Positions 34,838 to 46,258 are shown, numbered from the stretch's first letter. The stretch: 64,000 nucleotides of DNA from Plotosus lineatus (GCA_024760905.1 CM045731.1:21093001-21157000); one strand, 5' to 3'. A program made the numbers and translations. Notes: generated by a model not told the origin, from the letters alone.

Positions 34838-35248
34838 TAGGCCTCCGTCAGTCCCGAAGGACTATGGCTGTGCTCTGGCCAGTATCCCGACTGGTGATAC
34901 TCCCCAGTGCACAGAGCCTGGGTAGGGAGTAATGAGGGACAGGCTGTTACCCAAGCAGCAAGTCCCCCCCCTGTCTCGGCGCCACCGGAAGGATCCAATG
35001 GAAAGGCAAGTGCCGATACGACTGGGTTCCAGTGCCGCTGCAGGAGAGAAACTACGGTCAAGTTAGAACGGCCAATTAACCTACAGTGCACGTCTTTGGA
35101 TTGCGGGGGAAACCGGAGCACCCGGAGGAAACCCGCACAAGCACGGGGAGAACATGCAAACTCCACACAGAAACGCCTAGGCCGGGAATCGAACCCAGGC
35201 CTTCTTGCTGTGAGGCAGAAGTGCTAACCACTACGCCACCGTGCCGCC

Positions 35249-35250
<2 letters not shown>
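34833..35250 (-). mobile_element. chimeric SINE: SINE-A head with a different 3' half
   Basis: On the - strand it begins with a well-preserved SINE-A head (GGCGGCACGGTGGCGTAGTG, GGGTTCGATTCCCGG) and core. Instead of the usual SINE-A tail it then has about 190 bp of other sequence, ending in the complement of GGCCTCCGTCAGTCCCGAAG. It lies between two (AT)n runs, which hides any target duplication. Confidence 0.7.

Positions 35251-35310
<60 letters not shown>
35251..35310. repeat. (AT)n(GT)n(AT)n microsatellite
   Basis: Compound run immediately right of the chimeric SINE. Confidence 0.9.
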
Positions 35311-35930
35311 GAACAAAAAGGTCATGCATCTAAAAGCATAAACAAAAATACACTTAAAAATTGACAAAGAAAAATATCACACTAATGAGCAGAAGTTGTA
35401 TGAAAGAGCAGGAATTTTAATAGATGGAAAAAAGAGTAGAAAAGTGACACTGTGGCTTGGACCAAATAAGGCTTGAAGGGTTCTTCCACGATCTGTAAAC
35501 ATCTAGTTTAGACTAGTAATGAGGGACTTGCAAGGATATCATTCACTCACTCATTTTTTAAACTGTTTAATCCTGTTAGAGTCATGGGGAGGCTGGAGTC
35601 CACATTGCCGATAGAGAAATGAAGTCATGGACCTCCAAAAACCTTTGAAAATGTACGCAGTGGTCCACGAGGGCAAGTAAAGAGCATAGCTCTTGAATTT
35701 TGAAGGGCCATAAAATATGTGCCGCTCAGAATGTTGATCTGAAACTTGGGAGTTTTTCATTGCTCACATAGAAGTAGATTTGGTGCAATTTTTGAGAAAA
35801 ATCTGAGATGGTCTCAATAGAACCTTCCTCAATATTTACTGAGTCGGACTGGACTGACCCATGGTTTCACCCAGAAGCCTTTAAAATGTTTAAATCCTTT
35901 ATAAATTTTTAACAGGATTCAAGTCAACAG
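35311..35930. other. no gene; SINE-A tail fragment near 35540-35610
   Basis: Mostly unique. CTGTTTAATCCTGTTAGAGTC at about 35564 is a reverse-oriented SINE-A tail remnant. Confidence 0.4.
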
Positions 35931-35936
35931 GCTCTA

Positions 35937-36430
35937 AGCCGCTTAAAGCTAATTAGGGTAACGGAGATGCTGGCACCCATCTCAGCCAACTCTGGGCAGA
36001 GCAGCTCGACAGACCATTGCAGGGCAACACACATACAACTACTCAGACTCACTCTCATATCTAGGGGCAAGTTGGAAAGGCCAATTATCCTACTGTGCAT
36101 GTTTTTAGGCTGCAAGAGGAAGCCGGAGTACCGGGAGGAAATCCACGTGAGCACAGAAAGAACATCCAAACTCCACGAAACACCGGAGCCTGTAATTATG
36201 GTTACAAGGAGGCTGGCGCTCATCTCAGCCGATTCTGGGCAAGGGAAGTTTACACGCTGGTCAGCTAGCCAGGTCATCGTAGCGCCAACACAACCATTCA
36301 CACTCACATCTATCAGCAATTTGGCACAGCCAGTTATCCTACTGTGCATGTTTTTGGAATATGGGAGGATATCAGAGTACCCAGAGAAAACCCACATAAG
36401 CAGGGGGAGAACATGCAAAGAAGCTAATAC
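35937..36430 (-). mobile_element. two SINE-A copies in tandem
   Basis: Two reverse-oriented SINE-A bodies follow one another (35937-36188 and 36189-36430). Each has tail (GGAGGCTGGCGCTCATCTCAG type) and core (TACTGTGCATGTTTTTGG). Heads are degraded. Confidence 0.65.
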
Positions 36431-36447
36431 ATCCAGCCATTCATTTA

Positions 36448-36766
36448 TTCATTTTCTGTAAGCGCTTAATCCTAATTAGGGTCACGGGGAGGCTGGTGCC
36501 CATCCCAGCCAACTCCGGGCGAGGCCAGAGTACACCCTGGACAGCCCGCCAGGTCATCGTTGGGCGGAAATATGCAGATGGCTATGCAGCTACTCTCGTC
36601 CGAAAGTCAGCAATGGTTCTTTTACAGCCTCACATCATAGACAGTGAGAGACATGGCCGGCCTTTGATAACCCAATTAGCTGCACTGGGGGGGCAGTGAC
36701 AACCCATGGAAAGTGGGACTTGAACCCCCAACCTTATCCAGCACCTTTACCACCAGACCAGCACTG
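36448..36766 (-). mobile_element. SINE-B copy, standard tail
   Basis: Reverse-oriented: tail CATTTTCTGTAAGCGCTTAA, body, and head complement ending CCAGACCAGCACTGC. Confidence 0.8.
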
Positions 36767-37394
36767 CTCTACCACTCCTTCTATTATTTATTTATTTATA
36801 TTATTGGAAATAAATTCATGTTCCTCATTGTTCATCAGTTGTTGTTTTTTTTGTTTATGAATGATGGCTTGATTTCAAAAATAAAAAACTTTATGGCTGT
36901 AATAAGTAGCTGCAATACTACTCATAACATTTCCACACCGAGCGTACGTACTTAGATGGTGCTGGTGGTGGCATGATAAGGAGGCAAAGCTTGAGAGGTG
37001 GGAATTTGTCTATGACTAAATTAGGGGGGAAAAAATTTAAAAATATCTAAATAAATAAACAAATTGAGCCCAACTCCGTATAAAGATAAATATTGTGATG
37101 TTGTATAAGTTTATTAAAACAACGCCATACTCACTGTAATTAAGGCTAAAGGCAGTCCGCCTTTATAGATAATTGAATATATTTCATGACAAATATTTTT
37201 GGTTTCCAGACATTAATTTTCTAGCACAAAATAAATAAATAAATGAATGAATAAAATTAGAAGCAACTCCTGCAGTGAAAATTTCCAGAAGAGCTGTGTG
37301 CCGTGTCTGGTTCTGTAAGACGCTCAATAATACATCATCACCACCTGAATTCTGACGGAGTATAATTATACATGTAAAAGATATTCGATTAAAT
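36767..37394. other. no gene recognised
   Basis: AT-rich unique sequence. Confidence 0.4.
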
Positions 37395-37560
37395 AATTTA
37401 CATAGTAGTTAGCATATTCGCCTCACAGCAAGAAGGTCCAAAAACATACATCCCAGATTGTCCCTGCTGTGAGTGTGAATGGTTGTGTGCGTGTAGGCTG
37501 CCTTCACCCAGAATCGTCTGAGATAGGATTCAGCCTCCACATGATTACGATAGGTTCTGA
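37395..37560 (+). mobile_element. SINE-A copy, internally deleted
   Basis: Head GTAGTTAGCATATTCGCCTC and CAGCAAGAAGGTCC joined directly to CAAAAACATACATC and a short tail. Confidence 0.55.
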
Positions 37561-37583
37561 ACTATATGTTTATTGGATGTATT

Positions 37584-38148
37584 TGGGGCAGTGGTGGCCT
37601 GGTAGTAGGGTGCTGGATCAGTGATGATGGTTGGAGGTTCAAGTCCCACTCTCCACAAGGTTGTCACTGTCTCCCCATTGCAGCTAACTGGGTTATCACA
37701 GGCTGTATATGTCTCTCACTGTCTGTGGTGTGAGGTTCATGTAAAAGAACCATTGCTGACTTTGGACAAGAGTAGCTGCATAGCCGTCAGCATGTTTCTG
37801 CCCTACGATGACCTGGCGAGCTGTCCAGGGTGTACTCTGGCTTCACCCGGAATTGGCTGGGATGGGCGCCAGCCTTCCCGAGACCCTAATTAGGTTTAAA
37901 CGGTTACAGAAAATAAATTGAACAGACATGTCTCTCACTGTCTATGGTGTGAGGTTCATGTAAAAGAACCATTGTTGACTTTGGACAAGAGTAGCTGCAT
38001 AGCCGTCAGCATGGTTCTGCCCTACGATGACCTGGCGAGCTGTCCAGGGTGTACTCTGGCCTCGCCCAGAGTTGGCTGGGATGGGCACCAGCCTCCCCGT
38101 GACGCTAATTAGGATTAAGCGCTTACAGAAAATGAATAAATGAATGGA
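37584..38148 (+). mobile_element. SINE-B head-to-tail dimer
   Basis: A full SINE-B (37584 to about 37922) is followed by a second unit that lacks the tRNA head and starts at CATGTCTCTCACTGTCTATG. The pair as a whole is flanked by TGGATGTATT at 37574-37583 and 38149-38158, so it inserted as one unit. Confidence 0.85.
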
Positions 38149-38158
38149 TGGATGTATT

Positions 38159-39085
38159 AACTTCTGCACTACAAGGTTCTGTACATCATGTACATACAAA
38201 CCATAGTGAAAGCCTTATGACTGACAAGTGATCAGAGTAAATTTTTTTTTTTCTTTCTTTTTTCAAACCTCATCACAATTCATCAATATTTATTCCAAAA
38301 TTGAACAAAACTCATTTATATTACCTCAACCTTTTCTTGACATTTCTTTCTCAGAGACCTGAGGTGTTCGGTATGAGATGAGATTTTCCAAATCCAATAT
38401 GGATTTCGCTTTCGCACACCGAGATCTGATGCCTCTCTGTCAACTAGTAATCCTTGTTTGAGACTGCATTCCGAGGAGACTTAATCCCCATTGCAAACAA
38501 ATATTATATTGTGTTTAAAGTAGTCTTCAAGTGTCAGTGTTTACAGAACACGGATCGCCTCTTGGCAGCCCAAGGTAGCGGTGACTGTAGCACAGCTGAA
38601 TGCTAAATCAGTTGGCGGAAAGAAGAAATGCCGTTGGGAGTAAGAAAGATGAAAGAAAGAAGATTGTGCACAACCTATAATTATTTAGATGGACAATTTG
38701 AGATTTCAAAGACTTTCCGTATAAAAATAAATAAATATAGAAAGTATCTCAAGCCCATAGCAAAGATAATGGAGAAGCTCGGGTCTATATGAACTGGCTT
38801 TAATTACACATTATGCTCATCTTGAGATATCGTCTACTCGATCAAATTAGCAAAACAAAACTCTCCCGTTTGAAGAATTTATGGCTGGAGTTTGACCTTT
38901 CAAGGCCACTCAAGGTCATAGGTGATTGTCTTATTTGAAAGTCTATCTGGTTACCTCTTCATGCTTCATATCTTCAAACGGTAGAAGAGTTCCGTCTCCG
39001 AAAATCTATGACCTTGGTGTGACCTTCACATTTGACGCGAACAATCCCAAAGCAAGTTTTGTCTAACACACAGGTATGGTAATCT
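38159..39085. other. no gene; GACCTTGA/TCAAGGTCA motifs at 38890-39025
   Basis: Unique-looking sequence. Includes TCAAGGTCA at 38910-38918 and nearby GACCTT words, similar to segments near 12858 and 60381. Confidence 0.4.
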
Positions 39086-39089
39086 TCTT

Positions 39090-39790
39090 CTTTTCCTTTT
39101 GTCTGTTTCCTTCAGGGGTCACCACAGCAAATCATCTGCCTCCATCTCACGCTATCCTCTGCATCTTCTCGGCCTTCTGCCTGGTAGTTCCAACCTCAGC
39201 ATCCTACTACCAATATACTCACTGTCCCTCCTCTGTACATGTCCAAACCATCTCAATCTAGCCTCTCTGACTTTGTCTCCAAAACATCTTACATGTGCTG
39301 TCCCTCTGATGTACTCATTCCTGATCCTGTCCATCCTCGTTACTCCCAAAGAGAACCTCAACATTTTCATCTCTGCTACCGCCAGCTCTGCCTCCTGTCT
39401 TTTCCTCAGTGCCACTGTTTCTAAACCAGGGGTGCTCAATCCTGCTCCTGGAGATCTACCTTCCAGAAGACATTCACTCCAACCTTAATCACGCCCACCT
39501 GACCATCCAATCATCTACTCAAGACCTGACTGGATCTTACATCTAAATCATACAACATCGCTGGCCTCAACACCGTCTTGTACACTTTTCCTTTCATTCT
39601 TGCCGAAACCTTCCTATGAAATATCACACCGGACACTTTTTTCCATCCATTCCAACCTGCCTGCACACGCTTCTTCACCTCCTTTCCACAGTCTCCATTG
39701 CTCTGGATTGTTTAGCCTAAGTACTTAAAATCCTCCACCTTCTGTATCTCTGCTCCCTGTAACCTCACCGTTCCTCTTGGGTCAGGTACG
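39090..39790 (-). mobile_element. RTE-like LINE ORF2, longer 3' part, interrupted
   Basis: On the - strand the reading is DPRGTVRLQG-type sequence, then EVKKRVQAGWNGWKKVSGVI, RMKGKVYKTVLRPAM, an interruption, then AVAEMKMLRFSLGVTRMDRI, RNEYIRGTAHVRCFGDKV and the RWFGHVQRRD end. The interruption (about 39426-39550) starts CAGGGGTGCTCAATCCTGCT, like a hAT-type end. Confidence 0.75.
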
Positions 39791-40204
39791 GTAATGTCCC
39801 CACCAAATTTGGTGAAAATCCATGAATGAGTGTGAGTGCAATTACAGAACCTCCTCCAAAACTCCAAAACAAAAAATACTCGGTGCTAGTGTTTTCTCTG
39901 CTCATTCCTCTTTCAATAAAAACTTTATTAAGGATCATCCATCCATCGGTACAGCCACTATCTATACCGCTTATCCCTCAGGGTCGCAGGGAACCTGGAC
40001 CTAATCATAGCTGCTTTTGGATGAGAGGTGGCGTACACCCTCAACAGGTCTGTACGAGGAGAACATGTAAACTCATTTGATCCTAGAATGTTCCAGCTAT
40101 GAGTTGACAGCTTCAAATAATATTAAAAATTATGATTTTGTATTCATTTTGGGATCATAATATCCAATTCCATATATGCTGATGCCCTCATAAGATAGTG
40201 ACAT
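39791..40204. other. no gene; weak SINE-like piece near 39935-40080
   Basis: CCGCTTATCCCTCAGGGTCG followed by a segment ending GGAGAACATGTAAACTC resembles the tail and core of a reverse-oriented SINE; family uncertain. Confidence 0.35.
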
Positions 40205-40492
40205 CACTCACTCACTCTCACACTCAGAAGACTATCTCATCCAACTCAATGCAAAAGCAGGGGACCATCAAAGCCAACACACACATCGAGTACACTCACA
40301 CCTCGGGGGAAATTTGAAACAGCTGATTAGCATAATGTGCATATAGTCTATGGGAGGAAACCAGGGTACCCAGAAGGAAGCCCACAAGGAAAAAAAAATG
40401 CAAACTCCACAGAGCCTCCACCCTTGCAGTGCCCATAACTTCGACCTAGGACCTGCTTGCTTAGAGGCAAGCATACTAACCACTACCCTACC
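40205..40492 (-). mobile_element. SINE-A copy, diverged
   Basis: CACACCTCGGGGGAAATTTG, AACAGCTGATTAGCATAATG and TGGGAGGAAACCAGGGTACC mark the core; the head complement ends near ACCACTACCCTACCAG. Confidence 0.6.
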
Positions 40493-40914
40493 AGATATTT
40501 TTCATGTAGTAATGTAAGTGGTCATAAATAATTTGTTCCTGTAGTAGTGCACCATATTAGCATTTCTGCCGTCATAAATCAATGAGATGTTCATTTTGAA
40601 TTTGACTTTGAGATGCCTAAACATCTCCTTCTCTGTCTAGTTGACAGACATTCCTCATCCAGGTTTCTTCATGCTGTCAGTTTATAAGTCACACTCACTA
40701 GAGATAAACAAAATTAAATATTTTTCCGAAAAACCGCCTCTGTAGTCTCATCCCCCTGAAATGCTATTAGCATCAGCACATGCTTTAAAGCTGCATGCAG
40801 GATCCACTGCATCTGTTCCTTTAACAGCAGTAGCTCTTGAATAATTATAGTGCACCCAACTGGATTTTTATATGCACACATAAAGCAAAATGATGCGCAG
40901 TGATAATGTGTGTG

Positions 40915-40971
<57 letters not shown>

Positions 40972-41157
40972 ACTCTAAGAAAAACTGACACTTCATCACT
41001 CTGCTGTACAAAATAGATAAAAGCTACAAAAGGTTCCCTTTAGGACACCATGTGATGGATTCACTGCCTACGGCACAATCATAAATATGCAGCATATTTA
41101 TTTTTTTCATGCTAACATCCTGTTGGATTCTCAAATATGTTTGGTCATAAAGGTTTG
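40493..41157. other. no gene; (GT)n microsatellite at 40914-40969
   Basis: Unique sequence with a GT run of about 56 bp. Confidence 0.5.
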
Positions 41158-41448
41158 ATTAATTGATCCTGCAGTGGTCATGGACAGGTTTACTGATGAG
41201 GTCAGACAAGAGTCTCCACAGTCGGATGACACTGTGATCTGTAGTGAGAGCGGGGAACAGGTAGAGATGAGTCTGGAGGGATAGAAGTACAGTATGCACT
41301 GGAAAGAAGAAAAATGACCGTCAGCAGGAGAAAGATAGATAGAGTACATGTGTGTGAATGAGAGGGAGGGTGACGGAAGAGTGCAGCTGCAAGGAGGAGT
41401 GGTGATGAAGGACGATACATTCAAATACCTGGAGTCAACTATCCAAGG

Positions 41449-41780
41449 CAGGGGTCACCAACATGGTGCCCGCGGGCACCAGGTCACCTACAAGGACATG
41501 AGTCATCCGTCGGCCTGTTCACTGCTATTTTTAGGACAGGCCCGCGGCTCTATAGCGCCACTCTCCATTGAGCTACATATAATATTTTTTGCTATTTAAA
41601 AAAAAAAAAATCAAATCGATATCTTCACATAGATGAATATCATTAATTATTAATAACATAATTAAAGGTAAATCGAGCAAATTTGTTATTTGAGAAGTAA
41701 GTCTGTATCGACCTGGTAGCCCTTCGCATTAACTGGTCCCCAAGAAGCATTCTCAGTTTCTAAAAGGTCGATGACCCCTG
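41449..41780 (+). mobile_element. hAT MITE with perfect 8-bp target duplication
   Basis: Begins CAGGGGTCACCAACATGG and ends AGGTCGATGACCCCTG. ATCCAAGG flanks both sides (41441-41448, 41781-41788). Same family as 31057-31348, with shared internal AATTATTAATAA and CATTAACTGG-type stretches. Confidence 0.92.
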
Positions 41781-42180
41781 ATCCAAGGTAAGAGAGACTG
41801 TTGTAGAGACGGTAAAAACCTATTCCAAATTTAATATGCGAATCGTTAATATGACTTCCATGAAGATGGAGGCAGATGATTGGCTGTGGCGACCCCTGAA
41901 AGAGAACAGCCGAAAGGAAAAGAAGAAGCCAGAGCCGGATGTAGCGGAGATGAAGGTGCTGCAATTTTCTCTGGATGTGACAAACAGGGACAGACTAAGA
42001 AACTAATATGTCAGAGGGACAGCACAGGTTGTCGGAGTGTTTGAGGATAAAGTGTGAGAGACGAGACGATGATGCACATCCAGAGGAGGAGCGAGGGTAT
42101 ATTAGTGGAAGAATGTTGTGGGTGAACCTGCCTGGTAGGAGAAGAAGGAGAAGGAGAACATGTTGGTGATTTTACAAGAA

Positions 42181-42540
42181 CAGCAGTGGTGGTCTAGTGG
42201 TATAGGGCGCTGGATCATTGATCCTAGGGTTGGGGGTTCGAGTCCCACTCTCCACAAGGTTGTCACTGTCCTCCCAGTGCAACTAACTGGGTTATCAAAG
42301 GCCGGCCATGTCTCTCACTGTCTATGGTGTGAGCTTCATGTTAAAGAACCATTGCTGACTTTCATAAAGAGTAGCTGCAAAGCCGCCAGCGTGTTTCTGT
42401 CCCTTGCTAAAGGGTTGTGCTAGGAAGGGCATCCGACGTTAAAAACCTAAGCCAAATCCAATGTGTGAATCAGATGATTCGCTGTGGTGACCCTTGATAA
42501 ATGGGAAAAAGCCAAAAGGAAAAAAAGAAGAAGAAGCGAG
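42181..42540 (+). mobile_element. SINE-B variant with RTE-LINE 3' end
   Basis: SINE-B head and body (AGCAGTGGTGGTCTAGTGGT, GGGGGTTCGAGTCCCAC, GTCTCTCACTGTCTATGGTG) run to GCCAGCGTGTTTCTG. The 3' end then differs from the standard SINE-B: CTAAAGGGTTGTGCTAGGAA, GGGCATCCGACGTTAAAAAC, TTCGCTGTGGTGACCC, and an AAAGAAGAAGAAG end. That end matches the 3' UTR and (GAA)n tail of the LINE copies in this window. Confidence 0.75.
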
Positions 42541-42696
42541 AGATACAGATGATGAAGTGAGATGGACAAGGATGAGCCGCTGTTGTGAATCCTACTGGGA
42601 GGAGTGGAAAGAAGAAGAACGAAAATATGAATGGAGGGTGGGGGGTGGAAATACTGTATCTTTAAAAATTAAAAATAAATATATTTTATTGAGATT

Positions 42697-43046
42697 TAGG
42701 CAGTGATGGTCTAGTGGTTAAGGCACAGGATCGCCGATCCTAAGGTTGGGGGTTCAAGTCCCCACAGGATTGTCACTGTCCCCCCCAGTGCAGCTAACTG
42801 GGTTATCAAAGGCGGGCCATGTCTCTCACTGTCTATGGTGAGAGCTTCATGTAAAAGAACCATTGCTGACTTTCGTAAAGAGTAGCTGCAAAGCCGTCAG
42901 CGTGTTTCTACTCAAACCACTCACCAACCCGCACTGAACCAGCGTGGCGAGTTATGGTTCAAACCCACAACTATGAAGGTTGTGGAGGCCATCTGCCAGC
43001 AGTGGCATGACAGGCTGATGATGATCATGATGATGATGATTGAGAT
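42697..43046 (+). mobile_element. SINE-B variant with a third type of 3' end
   Basis: SINE-B head and body to GCCGTCAGCGTGTTTCTACT, then CAAACCACTCACCAACCCGC and GCAGTGGCATGACAGGCTG, ending in an ATGATGATG repeat near 43040. This 3' end is unlike the standard SINE-B tail and unlike the LINE tail. Confidence 0.7.
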
Positions 43047-44150
43047 TTAGATGTTGAAAATGTTCTAGTTGGCGATAATGGAGTGAAAACTGTGTTTTTT
43101 CTTTTAACGGTTTTGTTTGAATGACAAAAAAACAAGAACGCTGTATGTCATTAAGGACGTTGTAATTTCTTTGTATTGTTTAAAAACAGCAGAAGCTTCT
43201 GATCTACTCTACATCTGACAGTATTACTCATCTCTCTGACTTGTAAAATATCTCGGTGATCATTTTAAAGAAAGATTCCCTCCCAATTGCTGGCAATGAA
43301 ATTGCTAAATTTGTAAACTGCTAGCAAAGAAAACCAACAACTGATAGCGACCTGGGTCTCAAGCAGCGGCAGATGATCCTCAGTATGTGCATTAGCTGTA
43401 TGAATAGATGTTTGAACTGTGAGCTCTGTTCTGTCAGTCAGCTGACAGCTGCTTAGCGGAGATTAAGCACTAATGAAGTGATACAAATGGGAGAAGATAA
43501 AGGGTTATGTAATGCACAGAGGTTGGCTCAGCATCGAACACCACTCACCAAATCCAGATTAATTTTGTGTTGGGAGAGTGAAACAGTTGGAGGGTGGAGG
43601 ATGGAGGGGTTTGTTTAAAGGCAAGAGAACGAGTGAGGGAAGAAATGTTTTTTCTGATTCTGTGCAACATTTTATGTGTTGGCTATAAATGTGTTTTTTT
43701 TTTAACCCTGAGGCACAAACTGATATTCTGCATCGCTAATGTGAAAGCAATGTATTCTGGTGGAAGAGTTGGTGGATGAAAATGTTGCAATGCCAAAAGT
43801 GACAGAGAAGGTTACCAGGCGTTGGCGTGAGTCATGTGAATAAACATGGTGTTGGAGTTGCTGCTGGAAGGATTCAGACATGATGCTCTAAACAGCTGAT
43901 TTGGAAAGGATTTAAAGAGAATAAACATTGCTTAAAAGAGTGGGGTGTCAGTTTTAAAGCGCCATTATACCTCTTACACAGATGCTCTGACCACCGTCTG
44001 TGTTGTGAGAATATCTATGTATGGAAATGTGTCAGAACTGGGGGTGGAGCTACCTTCTGGCCCAGAAATATATAAGCAGAAACCTAAAGCTAAAAATCTA
44101 GGAAACCCCATTACATATCTCAGTTAGCTATGTTAGATATGTAGGTAAAG
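43047..44150. other. no gene recognised
   Basis: About 1.1 kb of unique-looking sequence; no exon or known repeat identified. Confidence 0.4.
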
Positions 44151-44241
44151 ATATACAAACCGGATTCCAAAAAAATTGGGACACTATACAAATCGTGAAT
44201 AAAAACTGAATGCAATGATGTGGAAGTGCCAAATTTCAATA

Positions 44242-45021
44242 CAGTAAAACCTCCGCTGACGAACGCTTAAGATCACGAACTTTTCGCCTCAAGAACATTA
44301 AATTTGCGAGCATATAGTCTCTGCTGACAAACTAGTTTTCGGCGGACGAATCAAACCACGCGGGCGAACAGCGCCACGGTGGCGGCCACGAGAAGCTGAC
44401 GCACGCTCATGGCGTCACAGTTCGTCACCCCCTTTCTTTGAGTGCGGAAGTGGTTTGTGTTTGATAGACATTTTGGACCATATTGAGTGTACTTTTGCTA
44501 TTATGGGACCGAAAAAGACCCCACCACAGGCGGAGATCATTGAAAAACACGAACGAGGTGTGCGTTTGTGTGACTCAGCGTCCCAGTACCAGTACGCTAA
44601 GTCTACCATTGCTCCCATCCTTAAGAACAAGGAAGCTATTAAGGGTTCGTGTGTGGCTAAGGGTGTTTCCAAACAGTAGGCGTTTCCAAACACTCCTTCC
44701 AAACAGTAAGTCCCTCCCTCCCTCCTCCTCCCACTCCATTCCATCAAGCCGTCAACTACCATCACAAAGGTAAATAAAACGACTTTATTATACAGTACAG
44801 TTTATTTCTTTAATTACAATACAATAGCACATTTATTATACATAAAATAAGGTATATTTTTGTGTAGTTTTAAGGCTTATTTAGTAGAAAATTATGTTTT
44901 ATGGGGACCTGGGAACGGATTATTCTCATTTTAATGGTTTCTTATGGGAAATAAATGTTCAGAAGACGAATTTTCGCCTTACACACACTTTCTGGGAACC
45001 AATTATGTTCGTGAGCAGAGG
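44242..45021 (+). mobile_element. Tigger element nested in Tc1
   Basis: Starts CAGTAAAACCTCCGCTGACG after TA (44240-44241). The right end stops at GTTCGTGAGCAGAGG, lacking the final bases of the inverted repeat. Encodes the transposase N-terminus at 44503-44679. Confidence 0.75.
44503..44679 (+). pseudogene. Tigger transposase N-terminal helix-turn-helix, truncated
   Basis: MGPKKTPPQAEIIEKHERGV then RLCDSASQYQYAKSTIAPIL and KNKEAIKGSCVAKGVSKQ before a stop. This is the DNA-binding N-terminus of Tigger/CENP-B-type transposases; the DDE domain is absent. Fifty-eight residues remain of a protein normally several hundred long. Confidence 0.75.
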
Positions 45022-45644
45022 AAATGTGTCGTTTTAAAGGAAAAATCTGTTGATTTTAAATTTCATGGGGTCAACAAATCTCAAAAAAGTTGGGACAAGG
45101 CCATTTTCAGCACTGTGAGACATCCCCTCTTCTTCTTACAACAGTCTGCAAACATCTGGGGACCGAGGAGACAAGTTTCTAAACTTTTGTTAAGAGATGA
45201 CGTCTGGATGGGAGCATATGTTGTTCTAGAACCTGAATTTCCCTTTCTGCATTGACGGTGCCTTTCCAGATATGCAAGCTGCCCATGCCACACGCACTCA
45301 TGCAACCCCATACCATCACAGATGCAGGCTTCTGAACTGAGCACTGATAACAACTTGGGTTGTCCTTGTCCTCTTTATTCCGGATGACATGGTGTCCCAG
45401 TTTTCCATAAAGAACTTCAAATCATGATTTGTCTGACCACAGAACAGTTTTCCACTTTGCCACACTCCATTTTAGATGATCCCTGGCCCAGAGAAAACGC
45501 CTGCGCTTCTGGGTCCTGTTTAGAAATGGCTTCTTTTTTGTACTGTTTGAAATTTAGTACTTCCACATCACTGCATTCAGTGTTTATTCAGAATTTGTAT
45601 AGTGTGCCAACATTTTTGGAATCTGGTTTGTATCATTGTTATAG

Positions 45645-45762
45645 ATTTTCTTTTTCTTTCGGCTTGTCGCCACAGCGAATCATCTGCCTCCATCTCACCC
45701 TATCCTCTGCATCTTCTTCTCTTACACCAACTGCCTTCATGTCCTCCTTCACCATCATTGAT
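45645..45762 (-). mobile_element. RTE-like LINE 3' fragment
   Basis: On the - strand: VKEDMKAVGVREEDAEDRVR then WRQMIRCGD and the 3' UTR start. Short 5'-truncated copy. Confidence 0.65.
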
Positions 45763-45867
45763 ATAGATGTAGAAAAAAATTTACATAATTCATATTGGTC
45801 ATTTAAAGCATTAATCAAGAGCAAGATATGAGTGTGTTTATAGTCCTTAATATAAAAATTATTATTC

Positions 45868-46195
45868 ATTGATTTTCTGGACCATTTAATCCTAATTACG
45901 GTCGCAGGGACCCTGGCACCCATCTGACTCTGGGCGAGAATAGGGTACACTTTGGACAGCTCGCAAGGCCATCTCAGGGCCAACACTCAGACAACCATTT
46001 ATATGCACAAGTAGGGGTGATGGGAACAGCAAATTAGCCTACTTTGACTGTGGGAGGAAACCGGAGGCCTCGGAGGACACCCATACAAGCACATGGAGAA
46101 CATGCAAACCCCACACAAATGCCCAAGCTGGGAATTGATCCCAAGACCTTCTTGATGTGAGGCAGCCATGCTAACCACTATGCCACTGTTCCGAC
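45868..46195 (-). mobile_element. SINE-A copy
   Basis: Reverse-oriented full-length copy: tail CATTTAATCCTAATTACGG, core TGACTGTGGGAGGAAACCGG, head complement ACCACTATGCCACTGTTCCG. Confidence 0.75.
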
Positions 46196-46206
46196 CGAAA
46201 ATAATA

Positions 46207-46207
<1 letters not shown>

Positions 46208-46258
<51 letters not shown>
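46208..46258. repeat. (TTA)n microsatellite
   Basis: About 16 ATT units. Confidence 0.95.

Larger units (their letters stand above)
41158..42640 (+). pseudogene. LINE reverse transcriptase (ORF2) remnant, interrupted twice
   Basis: Part of an ORF2 of an RTE-like LINE. 41177-41260 reads VMDRFTDEVRQESPQSDDTV and ICSESGEQVEMSLEG; the usual F/YADD active-site context is reduced to SDD by a deletion. MCVNEREGDGRVQLQG and DDTFKYLESTIQ follow. A hAT MITE (41449-41780) cuts the frame right after TIQ. 41789-42180 continues with an out-of-frame 3' part (AEMKVLQFSLDVTN, RGTAQ). A SINE-B variant (42181-42540) cuts it again, and RDTDDEVRWTRM resumes at 42541. It cannot encode an active enzyme. Confidence 0.75.
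44156..45630 (-). mobile_element. Tc1-like element, internally deleted, hosting a Tigger
   Basis: Ends CAAACCGGATTCCAAAAAAA (approx.) and TTTTTGGAATCTGGTTTG, flanked by TA (44154-44155, 45631-45632). The left part runs GGGACACTATACAAATCGTG. The right part on the - strand encodes degraded Tc1 transposase (around the complement of CTGACCACAGAACAGTTTTC). A Tigger-type element (44242-45021) is inserted near the left end. Much of the transposase gene is deleted. Confidence 0.8.

Noticed and set aside
35924..36461. 164-codon open frames on both strands.
   Set aside because: Both lie in tandem SINE-A copies; similar frames recur in other SINE-A copies and are non-coding.
44944..45255. 103-codon + strand frame.
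   Set aside because: Spans the Tigger/Tc1 junction and is antisense to Tc1 transposase sequence.
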